Below are positions 1 to 11,019 of a stretch of 64,000 nucleotides of DNA, one piece after another (position 1 is the stretch's first letter; every line of letters begins with the position of its first letter). Origin of the DNA: Talinum fruticosum. Taxonomy: Eukaryota > Streptophyta > Magnoliopsida > Caryophyllales > Talinaceae. The stretch is taken from contig JAITYX010000012.1 of NCBI GenBank assembly GCA_021018815.1, positions 9,411,001 through 9,475,000 of the forward strand. The letters run 5' to 3'. The position numbers and the translations under genes were made by a program. Below the pieces are notes generated by a model. That model made no database searches. It saw nothing but the letters and a program-made list of their open reading frames with translations, and had not been told where the DNA came from.

Positions 1-540
1 GAAAGATGACTTGACCTGTTTCCCTTTTGTGCATGCTTCACGATTTTGTCTTTCTTAAATGCACAGTTAGGCAATCCTCTAACTAAACCATGAGAACCAA
101 GCTTCTTAATGGTATGCATGCTAATATGACCCAATCTATGCCATGTCCATGAATCATCATGTAGAGATGCTTTTAAGCAAGATAGATTCTGACTTGGGTC
201 GAAAGAGGAATAATATAGGTGTTACCCGATCTCTTACCCGAGAGCTTGGTCTCCTTGGTAGTATCATCGAAATATAAAAGTTGGTCCGAGTGAATCTTAC
301 CTCTTGACCTTTGTCACACAATTGAGAGATGCTAAGCGGATTGTACTTTAATCCCTTGATAAGATATACTCGGGCTGACTAGATCGTTTCCTTTTCCAAT
401 CTTACCTATCCCAATTATCTTACCCTTATTGTCATCTCCAAATGTGACTTTGCCTCCCTTGTACTCTTCTTACTCGAAAAGAGTCTTGGATTTCCTAACA
501 TGTGACGTGAGCATCCACTCGTCCAGTACCAATGCCCTTT
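1..540 (-). pseudogene. copia protease and GAG-pre-integrase remnant
   Basis: At about 499-532 the minus strand encodes a WY..SGCSRHM motif, the copia protease/pre-integrase signature. The usual Asp of the active-site D-S/T-G is displaced by a small frameshift, which reads WYWTSG. Further along, at about 1-170, a pre-integrase segment is readable as RLGHISMHTIKKLGSHGLV followed by a CQKGK-like stretch that has become HAQKGN. These regions would process the polyprotein and lead into integrase. The coding sequence is clearly decayed, and it continues beyond position 1. Confidence 0.7.
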
Positions 541-929
541 TGTTCTTTTCGAGCCACCTGCAAGTCGAACCAACCTAACCTTTCTCACTTCCTCTAATGA
601 ACCTAGTAACTCCCTTTACTGTGGTCCTTTTTGAAGAAGAAGACTCTTGGGAACCCGGATTTGAATAACTTTGGGTTTGGTCGGATTCCGAGTCTCTCTT
701 TTAGGAAACTGAGTCCGTGTCTCTTTCTTTTGAAACTCTTTCCTTTTATAAACAGGAGGAGATGGTTTTCTCCTGTAAGCTGGTCTCGGCTCAGTCCTCC
801 TTTCATTCTTATGAATGGGACCATGCTCTGTCTTCCTGAACTTCACAGTCATGGAATCCTTTTGAAAAGCTCCGAGTAGGAATTGGATTCCTCCTCTTTG
901 TTAAAACGAAGTCCTTCTTTTTGAAGGAG

Positions 930-2300
930 ACACATTGAGACCCTAAGAGCATGTCAAGGTTTTTCTAACCTTGAGTAAATTGGAAAACAAGCTTTTGAGA
1001 CTAATTGAGCTCTTGCTTCGGATGCTCATTTTCTCTTCGAGTGACTCGGACTTAGTTTCATTAGATTGACCACTAGTCTTGAGTTCTCTTAGAGTAAGTC
1101 TCAGCTTTTCTAATTCATTTTTCAAAGAGATGCTCTCGAATTAACGGACTCAAGTTATTCTTTAAACCGAGAAGAATCGAATTGGACTTTCTTCCAAAGT
1201 ATAAATATATTTAGCTAAATCAACTTTGGAGAACTTGAGGAAGTATTCAATTACCTCCCGAGCATTTGTTTCCTCACCGTCCGAGTGATTTTAGTCTAAC
1301 TCGATTCCGCTTCGAGTTTGAGAGTGCCATCGGACACTTGGAGTCATCCGAGTCCTCATCATCTTCTTATGAGTCTTCATCACTCCAAGTGGCCATCATA
1401 GCCTTTTTCTTCTTTCTGTCCCTCTTTCTCCTGGGACAGTCTTTGACTATGTGTTCCTTGCTGCCACATTCAAAACAACTGGAGTACTTAGTTAAAGATA
1501 ACTTTGAAGGTGAAGAATGTTTACCTTTTTTATCCTTCTTGTGTTTCTTATAGAACTCTTCCCTTGGCTTCTTATCCCATCTCTTATGCTTCATCGTTCT
1601 TTTGAAGCCTCTAGCGATAACTGCCATGGGATCATCTTCCGAGTCAAAGGAACTTAGATTTGCTTCTCTATTTTCCGAGGCCTTTAGTGTGATGTTCTTG
1701 TTAGTGCCGACCTCTGTATCCTCCTCTTCCAGGTGGATCTCATGGGTGAGTAGCTTCCCAATGAGTTCGTCCGGCTTCGATAAGGACAGGTTCCGAGCCG
1801 CTTCGATGGTCGTAAGCTTGGGACCCCATCTTCTCTTGGGTAGACTTCTGAGTTTCTTTCTCGCACATTTCCTCGTGAGAATATTTTCTACCCAGAGATT
1901 TGAGATTGTTAGTAATCTCGTGAAGTGGATGAACATCCGAGTGATGTTCTCTTCTCGGCTCCATCTTGAACAGCTCGTACTTGTGAAGATATTGGCTAAT
2001 CTTTGCTTATCCGACTTGGCTTGTGCCTTCATAAGTGTTGACAAGTGTATCCCACACTTCTTTGGCTATGTCACAGCCGACACTCGGTTGTATTCTTCCG
2101 AGCTGATGGCGCACATCGGAATGTTCATTGCCTTGAAGTTCTTTGTGAACTTCTCCGCTTCTTCGGTTGTGTACTCAGCATTTACTTTGGGCATGAGTCT
2201 TGTTTCATCCATCTTCATTGGAATGTAGTTGCCTACTTGTATGATCTTCCGGACATCTTCATCGTGATCCAGACAGAAAACATTCCATGAGCTTCTTCCG
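930..2300 (-). pseudogene. copia gag (UBN2-type capsid, zinc knuckle)
   Basis: The longest open stretch is 1367-2044 (about 225 codons). Capsid-like sequence continues upstream to about 2300 across an in-frame stop near 2060. A CX2CX4HX4C zinc knuckle, CFECGSKEHIVKDC, lies at about 1421-1462 and is followed by a Lys/Arg-rich tail that would bind RNA. From 943 to 1125 there is a Glu/Lys/Ser/Leu-rich segment that looks like a coiled coil, typical of the long gag C-terminus in this lineage. The N-terminal part (GNYIPM, KNFKAMNI) parallels the gag of the plus-strand element at 4865-5475. It would form the virus-like particle, but the frame is broken. Confidence 0.78.
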
Positions 2301-2426
2301 AGTGCACGAAGTTAGATCCTTTGAACTTTGATGGTTTGTTGGAAGATCTTCCTTCATCGAACTCTCCATTGTTCTGAGCCGTTTGATCTTAAAACCTTTG
2401 GATGGTTAAATCCTTTCGAAAGGCTA

Positions 2427-2438
2427 GGCTCGATACCA
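2427..2438 (-). other. primer binding site (Met-tRNA type)
   Basis: The minus strand reads TTGGTATCGAGCC directly after the LTR end. It differs by one base from the usual copia site TGGTATCAGAGCC, which is complementary to the initiator Met tRNA. It fixes the inner boundary of the 5' LTR. Confidence 0.8.
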
Positions 2439-2440
2439 AT

Positions 2441-3284
2441 TGAAGGCTTGCTCTTGGAGAGACTTAGTCACCCTAGAGGGGGTTGAATAGGGTGATGAGG
2501 AAATTTAAGCAAACACTAGAAGATTAAATTCTAAAACCGACTTTGAAACAATCCGAGTCTAGATTGAACTCGAAATGTGTTAACTCGGAAAATACGTGGA
2601 AACCCTCCTGGGCGAGAAAACCACGGTCGGTGCTAGTCCAAGCACCAAGTCAAATCCACTATTTTGAATCCACAAAATACAGTAGAAAGACTCAACCGGA
2701 ATTTCTCCCTTAGACAATTCGTTACAAGATTTTCCTAGACTCGAAGTTCCTTTATCCGATCTAGTACTTCCTAACCGAGGTAACCTTTACAATTAGGGAT
2801 AACTAAGCTGAGTTAAGTACAGAGTTGGAGTTGTAAGTAGAAGATTGAATGAGAATTATAGAGAGATGACTTCAACAATAGGTTCGGCAATCTCTTCGTC
2901 TTGTGAACCGGCTTCTATTTATAGATGACCGGACATATTAGCCATTGTAACTATCTTCTTATTAGAAGTCCTTTGTGACCTTTGTAATGGTTTTTCTAAG
3001 TGGCTCGGAAAATATCCGTTGAGGTGTGAATGTTGGGCAACGGCTCTTGACTCCTTTGGATGTACCAATCTACTGGTGGTGTCCGAAAAGTAAGGTGGAA
3101 ACCATCATTAAGCTTGGCATTACATATTTCTAGTTTTGGAAACAGATAACCCCGACACGATGTCCGGGCCTTGATCGAATTAAAGAAAGCCTTATCTCGC
3201 TAGTGATTTGACATCTTGAAGTCGGTTACTTTTGTAATTCAAAAGTAGGATAACCTCGTTTAAATAACCTACAAAAGTAAATCA
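2441..3284 (-). repeat. 5' LTR of minus-strand copia element
   Basis: The segment ends in CA just before the primer site. In its 3' half it aligns over several hundred bases with the plus-strand LTR at 3895-4805; shared blocks include CCTCGGTTAGGAAGTACTAGA and GGGTTTCCACGTA. At about 840 bp it is shorter than the roughly 1.5 kb family LTR, so most of U3 seems missing. The outer boundary at about 3284 is placed where the plus-strand LTR begins. Confidence 0.65.
3226..3280. repeat. inverted repeat at the junction of two LTRs
   Basis: TTACTTTTGTA (3226-3236) and TACAAAAGTAA (3270-3280) are perfect inverted copies. A nested palindrome, ACTTTTGTAATTCAAAAGT, lies inside. The repeat sits exactly where the two head-to-head copia LTRs meet. 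Confidence 0.7.
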
Positions 3285-4805
3285 GTTTGGTTCTCAAAGT
3301 ATAAGTTACTTTGGTCCAAGTTTAGATGCAGATAATATTTTAATTTAGATAATTATGTGCCTAATTATTTGAATCCTAAAAGAGTGGAATTTTTTGAGTC
3401 TAATATCCATTATACTCAAATTCCAGATGAGTCGGTCTAGAGATGAAACAGGTTTGATAGAGAGTATCGAGTAATGAAACTTGATCAAGACAAGCACAGT
3501 TCAAATGAAACATGCTGACTTAGAAGTATGAATTAACACCGTAATTCAATCAAACATAGATTACAAAGTCGGACTCGAGTTTATGCGCGTTAGAGCAAAT
3601 ATTTGAACATGTGAAAAGTCTTAGTGTTGTCCGAGTGACTCGGAACTATGTGTGAAAGGATAAGAAAGAGTGTGTTTTCCGAGTCGGTCGAATCAAGTGA
3701 AACCATATGCAATAGTATCCGTAACACTCGTAAAAGATTCTAAATCAATCGGAAAAGTTTCTAAAGCACTTAGAATGACTTGTAATCAAAACTTACAAGA
3801 GATGAAGTTTGTACCTTATTCCTTTATGGTACTCACATTATATATTAGCAAAGTCCGAGTCTTCACTCTTTGTAATTTATTTTTTTGGTTTATTAAAGTT
3901 GGATAATCACATCTTAAAGCAAAAATAATGGCTTCTTTACCGTTCAATGATCTGCTGGCTGAAAAGCAAAATTTCACGGACAAACTTAGTCTAGGTTGAC
4001 AAGCCTCGTTTGTTGCCGTTTTGCGTAACTTTATTTTTCTAAGTCTAACAACTTGTTTATACCCTATTTTTAAGATACAACAAGCTAGTCGAACTGCTTT
4101 TGGGAGCTAGGACCTAAGCTCAATGACTAAATCTTCAATTGTCCCAAAACTTAGTCCTCATACTATCCGTTGCAACGATTAGCTAACCTAGTGGTTCCAC
4201 CCCAAGTCACAATGGCTCTCTTTTATGCAAGTTGTAAAATGAAGCCTTGATTCAAAACTTACAAGATTGTTGGAACCACAAACTTAACATACTCATTCTC
4301 TCTTCTAACATATAACTCTTACTCATTCACTCACAACTTTCCGAGTTGTAAATCTTGGAAACGAAAAGTCTTGTAATCTGTCTTCTTATTTCAAACACTT
4401 TTTCTTAGTTATCCCTTGGCTGAGTGGTAAAGTTTACCTCAACTTAGTTATCTCAAATAGTAAAGGGTACCTCGGTTTGGAAGTACTAGAACAAATAAGG
4501 GAACTTTTGTGGCTGGGAAAAACTTGTATTAGAATTTGGGTAGTCAATTACTCTGTATTTGTGGATTCACATTGTGCGGTTTTAACATTAGGCTTCGATT
4601 AGCACAGTCAGTAATTTTCTTCCCTAGAGGGTTTCCACGTAGATTACTTTTGTCCTTCATAACTCTATGTCCGAGTCACTTGTAGATTCAGTTTCTATTT
4701 CGAGTTCAATCTCTTTTTAAGAACTTTAAATTTCCTCAAGTTTCTTTCATCACCCCATTTACCTCCCCGCTCCTAGGGTGATTAGACTTTTTAATTAAAC
4801 TTTCA
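3285..4805 (+). repeat. 5' LTR of plus-strand copia element
   Basis: The 3' end, TTTCA, is fixed by the PBS. From about 3880 onward it aligns well with the 3' LTR from about 25525; both contain AAAGCAAAAA.AATGGCTTC and CAAAACTTAGTCCTCA. Upstream of that the U3 parts of the two LTRs are hard to align. The start is placed near 3285 by weak similarity to the clear 3' LTR start (TGAAAACTCAGG at 8822), so it is approximate. Confidence 0.65.
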
Positions 4806-4807
4806 AT

Positions 4808-4819
4808 TGGTATCAAACC
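4808..4819 (+). other. primer binding site (Met-tRNA type)
   Basis: TGGTATCAAACC lies two bases after the LTR end. It matches TGGTATCAGAGC except for two positions. Confidence 0.8.
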
Positions 4820-4864
4820 CTATCAATTCTCAAATTATCTCATAAATCCAAAGGTTTGAATATC

Positions 4865-5475
4865 ATGGCTCAATATATTGGAGAGTTCAATGAAGCAAGG
4901 TCATTCACTGGATGACTCGAAGTTCAAGGGCTCCAACTTTGCCAACTCGTAAGAAGTTGATGCAGGTGCGTTATCTAAGATCTTGAGGAAGAAGTACGGG
5001 AGGTTATCACGAGATGGAAACTACATTCCCATGAAGCAAGTTGGCAACAAAGTTCTTACAAAGATGAAGCCTAAATTCACACCAAACGAGAAGGAAAGGC
5101 ACAAGAAACATTTCGGAGCTATGAACATTCTCACGTCTACCTTAGATGAATTTAAGTACAATAGAGTCACGGCTTGTGACATAGCTAAAAAGTTGTGGGA
5201 CAGCGTGATGACATATAAGGAACAAGCCAAGTGCGACAAACTAAGATCAGCCAATACTTGCACAAATACGAGCTATTCAAGATGGAGATTGATGAGAACG
5301 TCACTCGGATGTACATACAATTTACTGAGATTATTAACAATCTCAAATTTCTCGCAAGAAGATGCCCAATAAAGAAGTTGTCCGAAAACTTCTAAGGTGT
5401 CGTCCAAAGAAAAATGGGGTCCAAAGGTGACGAATATTGAAAAAGCCCAAGACTTCAACAAGCTTAAGCTAGAAC
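4865..5475 (+). pseudogene. copia gag remnant
   Basis: The first ATG after the PBS (4865) encodes MAQYIGEFNEARSFTG before a stop. The capsid-like stretch is then readable from 4983 to 5372, with GNYIPM, KHFGAMNI and CDIAKKLWD, which is the UBN2-type gag pattern (…KEIWDKL…). It corresponds closely in order to the gag of the minus-strand element at 930-2300. The zinc-knuckle part is missing: the sequence jumps to integrase soon after 5475, so a deletion has removed gag C-terminus, protease and the start of integrase. Confidence 0.72.
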
Positions 5476-5559
5476 AATGATGATTGAAAATGATATACCC
5501 TTTTTTTCATGCAATAACCATCACAAATTACACACTAAATAGATCCTTCATTCACCCAT

Positions 5560-5815
5560 TCTTGAAGAAAACACCCTACGAGCTCTACAAAGGGACCCAA
5601 CATCTCCTAATTCAAGCCTTTTGGGTGTAAGTGCTTTGTACACAACAATGGTAAGGATCACTTGACTAAATATGATGCAAGGTCATGTGAAGGTATATAT
5701 CTTGGTTATTCAATTCATAGCCAAACTTATTGTGTTTTTAAAAAAGGACTAACAAAGTGGAAAAATGTACCCAGATTATCTTTGATGAGATTGATAATGC
5801 AGGATAAGTGAGTCT
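5560..5815 (+). pseudogene. copia integrase C-terminal remnant
   Basis: The motif TPYELYKG (about 5569) followed, in other frames, by a …DARSCEGIYLGYS-like stretch and IIFDEIDNA is the usual end of the copia integrase core. This is where the protein enters its C-terminal domain. Several frameshifts and stops are present and no catalytic residues remain. Confidence 0.6.
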
Positions 5816-6069
5816 ACCTTCTCGGATTTCAAATTGAGCAAAGATGATGATGAGTTAGTTGAAGCTGAGCTTAAAATGTTGCAAAACAAGATAACCGAGG
5901 AACCAGTGACCTAGTTCCAAACTCAGCTCATACTAAAGCAATTTAGAAAGAAACCGAGACTTTTAATCAACCGAGGAAGAAAACATTCCAATTTCCTGGA
6001 CATTCTTTAATCTCCCGACACTTAAAGAAGCACAACTCGGTCGCCTTCTAAACAATTGAGACCGACTAC

Positions 6070-6373
6070 AACATGAGCTTGATGTGCTCGGTTGTTGTGG
6101 ATTAAGCGACATTTAAAGGATTTAGGACTAGCCTTCTCAGTAATACCTAGTGACAACCAAAGTGCAACTAGCATAACCAATAACCCAGTTCAACACTCCA
6201 ATACTAAGCATATTGAGATCGGGTATCATTTTCTAAACGACCACTCTAAAAAGGGTGATATTGAGTTAGAATTCATTCCTAATAAGTTTAAATTGGCTGA
6301 TATTTTCACTAAATCTTTTGGTGAAGATCAATTTTTATTTATTAGAACTGAGCTTGGTAAGTTAAATGCCTAA
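6070..6373 (+). pseudogene. copia RNase H domain
   Basis: The open stretch from 6092 contains LWIKRHLKDLG, DNQSATSITNNPV, KHIEIGYHFLNDH and KLADIFTK. These are the hallmark blocks of the copia RNase H, which removes the RNA strand during reverse transcription. The stop at 6371 is the natural end of pol in this lineage (…LGKLNA). The reverse transcriptase that should precede it is almost entirely gone. Confidence 0.82.
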
Positions 6374-6940
6374 TTATATGCTTAATTGTGTGATTTATTA
6401 TGTATTTATTTTGATAAAGCATGTTTTCTTTAAGAGAAATCTGATTGATCTGGAAGTTCGATTGAAAATTCATGAAACCGAGCCCTAGTTGTTGGTTATC
6501 TTAGTTGTTTGTGAGCACTCGGACGGCTAACCGAGTCAGAATTAGTTTAAATTAAATGGAAAATCAAATATCTGAGGTCATCTCTAATTGATAGAGAATC
6601 TTAAATAAAGTTTTTACAAACTTTCTTTCTCTTTTCCCACATCTTCGATTGCTTTGGAACTCGTCGTGTAATTCTAGCCATTGAGAGTATTTTGTCCGTA
6701 CATACTTCTCATTTTCATTCATTCGACACTTTGCTCTCTCACTCTCAAATGCTCTCACCAACTCAATTAACACTCGAAGCTAACTCATAATTCAACCTTC
6801 CTTACTCGGACTTTTGAACTTCGCTCTTTCGGACTCGGGTTTTTCACTCTCTCTCTTTCTTAACTATTAATTCACTTTCTTCAACCTCCACTTCTACTCA
6901 TTTCACTTTTTTTTCCTTTTATTCTTAAAGTCACAAAATG
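6374..6940 (+). other. non-coding spacer after pol
   Basis: AT-rich sequence with no recognisable coding. It lies between the pol stop and the extra ORF of the copia element. Confidence 0.5.
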
Positions 6941-8330
6941 ACCAAGAGAAATCCCGAGGTTGAGGCGGATTCAGCCGCCAAAAAAACCAAAAACCCCTTC
7001 TAGGCTAAGCACTTTAGTTTTTAAGACTAAAGCTCCTCATAAAGAGGCCTCAAAACTAAAGTCTGCTTCTTCCGTCAAATTGGAAAAATCAAAATCTACT
7101 TTCGTCGCCTAACACTACTATTTGGATGACAAATTCTTTCGACCACAAAAATTTCTTAAGTTCACAAACTCCAAAAATCAAATTCCTTGATCTTCTCTGT
7201 TTACGTTACTATGTTTACTATGATATAGTCATTAAATTCTATCAAAAACTCTCCTCCTCGGACACAATTCTAATGTCTGCTATTCAGGGGAAGAAAATTG
7301 TCATCAATCTTGCTCTTCATTATAGGCTTTTCAACATTCAAAGTCTATTTCCTTATTGCAACACCCAAAATTCTCCGACATTGCTGATGATTTTTACTCA
7401 AAATATGCCGAGTCCAACCCAAAGTTCAAAGGAACTTTTCTATCGGTTAACTGAAGTCCGAGCCCGAGACTTCTCCATTTCTTTTTATGAGAATTGTGTT
7501 CTCTTTCTACCCCTCTAAGGAGAACCCAAACAACTAAGGCTCTCAAAGTTATCTAAGACATTATAAAAGGCTATGATGTTGATCTTTTTCTTTTATTTTT
7601 GAACAAATTGTTGTTATCCCTCCGGACACGAAGAATCTCCCTCTTTCCTTCGAGCACTACTCTCTCGAGTCTTTGCTCACTTCCATTTTGACCTACCTGA
7701 GCTCAAATTATTTGGGCCTCACTGTTTCTATCGGAAAAGAGGAGTTGATGGGTCTAAGTTACCAGGAAACCTCGGGAATTTAGACACATTCTTCCGAAAT
7801 TGTTCGGACACCTCTTTCCTCTCTATCTCCTCTTCTTCGACCCTTGAACCATCTCGGCTAGGGCCTTCGGTTAAGAAATTTGAGAAATTAGCTTCTCACT
7901 TCTCTTGTTTGGCAAAAGAGTTCAAAGAAACTCTTAATGCCTTCGAGAAATTCATTCCACTTCGATCCGGATGCAAGGCACAACTCAAAAGAAAATTAAT
8001 CAAACTAAAACTCTTATTAATAAGCTAAAGGAGATGTTACAATCAGAAGAAGCTGCTTTTAAGCAACCTCCACTAGAGCCAAGGTAAAAAGCAAACGAAA
8101 CAAATGAATGTGAGGAAGAGTCCTCCTTATAAGAAAAGAAGAAGAAGCAGAAGTAGAAGATTCGGCTAATGAATCTTTAGAAGAAGTCGGGACTTCGAGA
8201 AGCAACCTTCACCACCATCTTCACAACCTATTCAACCTATTTCGGATGAGGGCTCGGAAGTCGGAGAAGAAGAATAACCTCACTAGTTCATCGCAAGCAA
8301 ATTCGGACTTTAGAGAAAACATCTTCATCT
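6941..8330 (+). pseudogene. extra ORF after pol (SIRE env-like position)
   Basis: An ATG at about 6938-6941 starts MTKRNPEVEADSAAKKTK, a basic N-terminus, then breaks. A second readable block at 7126-7516 has LRYYVYYDIVIKFYQKLSSS. The last part (7860-8120) is rich in Lys, Glu and Leu, consistent with a coiled coil, followed by an acidic, Ser-rich tail. SIRE/Maximus copia elements carry an ORF in this position that has been called env-like, though its role is unproven. I do not recognise a specific domain. Stops and frameshifts show it is not expressed as one protein. Confidence 0.55.
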
Positions 8331-8808
8331 CGACCCTCTCAACCTCCTCCCTGTGAAATTTTCTTTCTTTCTTGTTTGTCTAACATTTTTTCTCTCCATG
8401 AATGTTTTTGATGAAATACATAGGTGGAGAAGAATCTACGTTTTTGTTTTTGGTGAACTTAGGGAGAGTTCACTAGTTTATGAGGAGTAATTGTTAGCAA
8501 ATTTTTTTTCTTTTCTATGTATCATCTCTTCTTATGAATAAAATGTAAAAAATTTTATAATATTATCTGCTCCGATACACATTTATCTTCTTTACTCTTA
8601 GACTTAGTTTCCTTAACTATAATGTTATATTATTTTTGAATCTCAAACTTACCTATGAATTTCTTGCATTTAATTTTCTCCGAAACTTAGAATTGCAAAT
8701 ATTGTTGAGTATTCGGAGATCGGAATATTAGTTTTTGCTCCGATATACAAGATTACTTTTGATGTCTTTAACTTGTTGAATTTCTCTAAGTTATGAATGC
8801 CTTTCATC

Positions 8809-8820
8809 AAAAAGGGGAGA
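8809..8820 (+). other. polypurine tract
   Basis: AAAAAGGGGAGA directly precedes the 3' LTR start (TGAAAACTC at 8822). This is the primer site for plus-strand DNA synthesis. Confidence 0.85.
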
Positions 8821-8821
8821 T

Positions 8822-8926
8822 TGAAAACTCAGGTATGAAGTTACCCCTTAAGTTATTTTGATTTAAAGTCATTCATTTAAACTTAGGACTAATCAAGATG
8901 CATTCTAAAATAAAATCCACAAGAAT
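8822..8926 (+). repeat. 3' LTR of copia element, left piece
   Basis: Begins immediately after the polypurine tract and is cut at 8926 by the CACTA end. The remainder resumes at 25011 after the target duplication AAT. Confidence 0.8.
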
Positions 8927-9180
8927 CACTACTACATATATCACATTTAACGACGGGTCTTTAATGACGGTTAAAAGGACAAACCGTCATGAAAACTAGA
9001 CCGGTGGCATTTTTGTAAATAAGTGGCGTTACGAAGCACATATGACGATGGTTCTTACATTAGAACCATCGTCATATGTGTTGGGCATTTTGTGGACGAT
9101 GATTGTTTTCATAGAAGCTGTTGTCACATGTCACATATGACAACGGTTCGTGAAAGCAACGGTCATCATATGTCTATGAG
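8927..9180. repeat. CACTA left terminal and subterminal repeats
   Basis: After the terminal repeat come ATTTAACGACGG, GACGGTTAAAAGG and several TATGACGAYGGTTC-like motifs in both orientations. One is a perfect palindrome: 9037-9055 and 9062-9080 are 19-bp inverted copies around TACATT. In En/Spm elements such subterminal repeats are bound by an element-encoded protein. That role here is inferred. Confidence 0.82.
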
Positions 9181-9534
9181 ATAATTCATAAAAACCCGAG
9201 AAAATATCTGTTGTTTCCAAGCCCACTTCATTTGATATCTACTCTCGGTCTTTTGGCTCTCCACAGTTGATTCTCGTCCAACTACTACTCAAATCTAGAT
9301 CCGCTCGGAGTAATCCTGGCCGATAAGTTATCCTCGTCATTGTTCTTCTTGTTGTTGTTTCGTTTTCATTCAATATATCCTCTTGTCTCTCCTCTTTCTT
9401 ATAGCTGTCTTCTTATACAAATTATTTGCGTGGGTGGCTCTATGTGTGTCACCATGAATCTTCTTGCTCACTCTCACCATTGTTTCTTCGTTCTTACAGT
9501 ATGAGTCTTCATCATTTCTTATTTTTGCTTTATG
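9181..9534 (+). other. CACTA 5' leader (candidate promoter and first exon)
   Basis: Pyrimidine-rich sequence between the subterminal repeats and the Athila insertion, with no long ORF. TTCTTACAG at 9492-9500 could be a 3' splice site. It fits the untranslated leader of the transposase transcript, but this is inference. Confidence 0.4.
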
Positions 9535-9539
9535 TTATT

Positions 9540-10984
9540 TGATAAGTGAATAAAATGCATTAGTTTCTTAGGCGTTTTGATGCTTTTCTTTGGGAAAATC
9601 GGTTACTAGGAATGTGTTTGTGCTCCATTTTTGGTTTTGAGCCTGCGTTTTGGTGTTTTGAGATGATTTTGCAAATTTGATCACCTATACCAAGTATTCC
9701 CGAGATTAGTGAGTGTTCAGAGCCTTAAGAAGACCAACATGGTCCGGCTTTGCAGTCAAAACGGTCGTTCCCCTTGATTTCTCAAAGTTTGCATTTCCAG
9801 CAACCAACATGGGCAGCTCGTGTCGGAGGACACGGCCCGTGTTCGAGGTGAGCTTGCCCAGGAGCCTTTACATCAAGAACAGGCAGCCCATGTCGGAGGA
9901 CACGACCCGTTTTCAGCGTTCCGTCCAGTTTTGATGTGCCAACACCCAACACGGGTCGCCCGTGTCGGAGGATACGGCCCGTGTTGGAGGTAAATTGTGC
10001 CGAGACGATTCGGTTTTGACGGTTTCGGCTCTTCATTGCTTCTTAATGGCTTTTTAAGCTAATTTTTAGGACGCAGTCTAGAATCCATTCCTGCATCTAT
10101 CCATAGTTCATCCACCACTCACCCATCACCATTTTTCTTTCCTCCATTCATCCATATCAAACCAAACTTTGAAGATCGAAGAAGAAGACTAAAGCGGTTG
10201 CGGGATTCCACTTGAAGTCGAGAGATTGAAGAGGAGTTCTTCAAGCCTATCATCTACTTGTTCATTTCTTGCAATTTGAGGTTTAATTTCAACGTGTTGG
10301 ATTTTATTTAAGCTTTCAATAAACATATGTGAGTAGTTTAGTTTTTCTAGGGATTTGTAATCGGAAACAATGAAGTTTGATTTGTTTTCCATGATTTGTG
10401 CTTGAATTCTAATTTTGATCAATAGAAGGTTGTGTTTATCATGTTCATGAGTGATTTGAAGGCCTAAGATACTTGTGTTTAGAGATTAATCTATCATGTA
10501 CTAAAAAGTGAAATAGAATAATCCGAAAACTAACTTTTCTACCTAGTTTATGAAATACGAGAAAAGAATAGTAAATTAGGGGATCACTTTGATAATTTGA
10601 AATCCTTAACTTTGATTAACTTAAAAGGCACACGAAAGTTGTTTGATAGGTTAATTAAAGTAATTCTATTAAGCATCAAAAGAGCGGTAGAATTTTGTGA
10701 TTATCGATCCTTGATTTACTTGAAAAAATGATTCCACAAATTATGTTTAAATAATCAAACTCATTGTTAGGAAAGCAAATCCCTAGATGTTTTTACCCAT
10801 TGATTTAAGTTTAGATTAATTTCCTTGATTTTAATATTTAGAACTAGTTTAGGGAAGCAAACTCCAAAACCCGATTAGCTTAGCAATTGGGTGGAGGACT
10901 AGTTGAGTGTGTTGCTAGATCGAGTCTCTGTGGGATCGACCTTGACTAGCTACAATTTATATACCGTGTGCTTGCGGCCTATCA
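9540..10984 (+). repeat. 5' LTR, Athila-like element
   Basis: Begins TGATAAGTGAATAAAATGC and ends GCGGCCTATCA just before the PBS. Compared with the 3' LTR it lacks about 240 bp. Sequence equivalent to about 17625-17910 is replaced by about 45 bases near 9645-9690. The missing block includes the only good TATA box of the LTR. It also carries three hairpins of the form CGTGTCGGAGGACACG. Confidence 0.92.
9819..9976. repeat. three spaced hairpin repeats in the 5' LTR
   Basis: Hairpins lie at 9819-9834 (CGTGTCGGAGGACACG), 9889-9904 (CATGTCGGAGGACACG) and 9961-9976 (CGTGTCGGAGGATACG), about 70-72 bp apart. Each has a 6-bp stem and a GGAG loop and is flanked by GGCAGC and CCCGT motifs. Matching copies are in the 3' LTR near 18051-18066, 18122-18137 and 18176-18189. 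Confidence 0.85.
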
Positions 10985-10990
10985 AGTTTT

Positions 10991-11007
10991 TGGCGCCGTT
11001 GCGGGGA
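10991..11007 (+). other. primer binding site (Asp-tRNA type)
   Basis: TGGCGCCGTTGCGGGGA, one base short of TGGCGCCGTTGCCGGGGA, the complement of the Asp-tRNA 3' end used by Athila-type elements. It follows the LTR after six bases. Confidence 0.9.
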
Positions 11008-11019
11008 TAATGCCACTCG

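Larger units (their letters stand above)
1..3284 (-). mobile_element. Ty1/copia retrotransposon (SIRE-like), 5' part
   Basis: Reading on the minus strand from 3284 downward, the order is 5' LTR, Met-tRNA primer site, gag with a zinc knuckle, a coiled-coil-like gag C-terminus, a protease-like active-site motif and a GAG-pre-integrase segment. The element then runs off the left edge, so integrase, RT and the 3' LTR are outside the window. The reading frame is broken repeatedly. The LTR resembles that of the plus-strand element next to it, so both belong to one family. The SIRE-like assignment is inferred from the companion element, which has an extra ORF after pol. Confidence 0.8.

Noticed and set aside
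1602..2290. Long plus-strand ORFs (208 and 81 codons)
   Set aside because: They are shadows of the minus-strand copia gag, which has the zinc knuckle and the correct LTR and PBS context.
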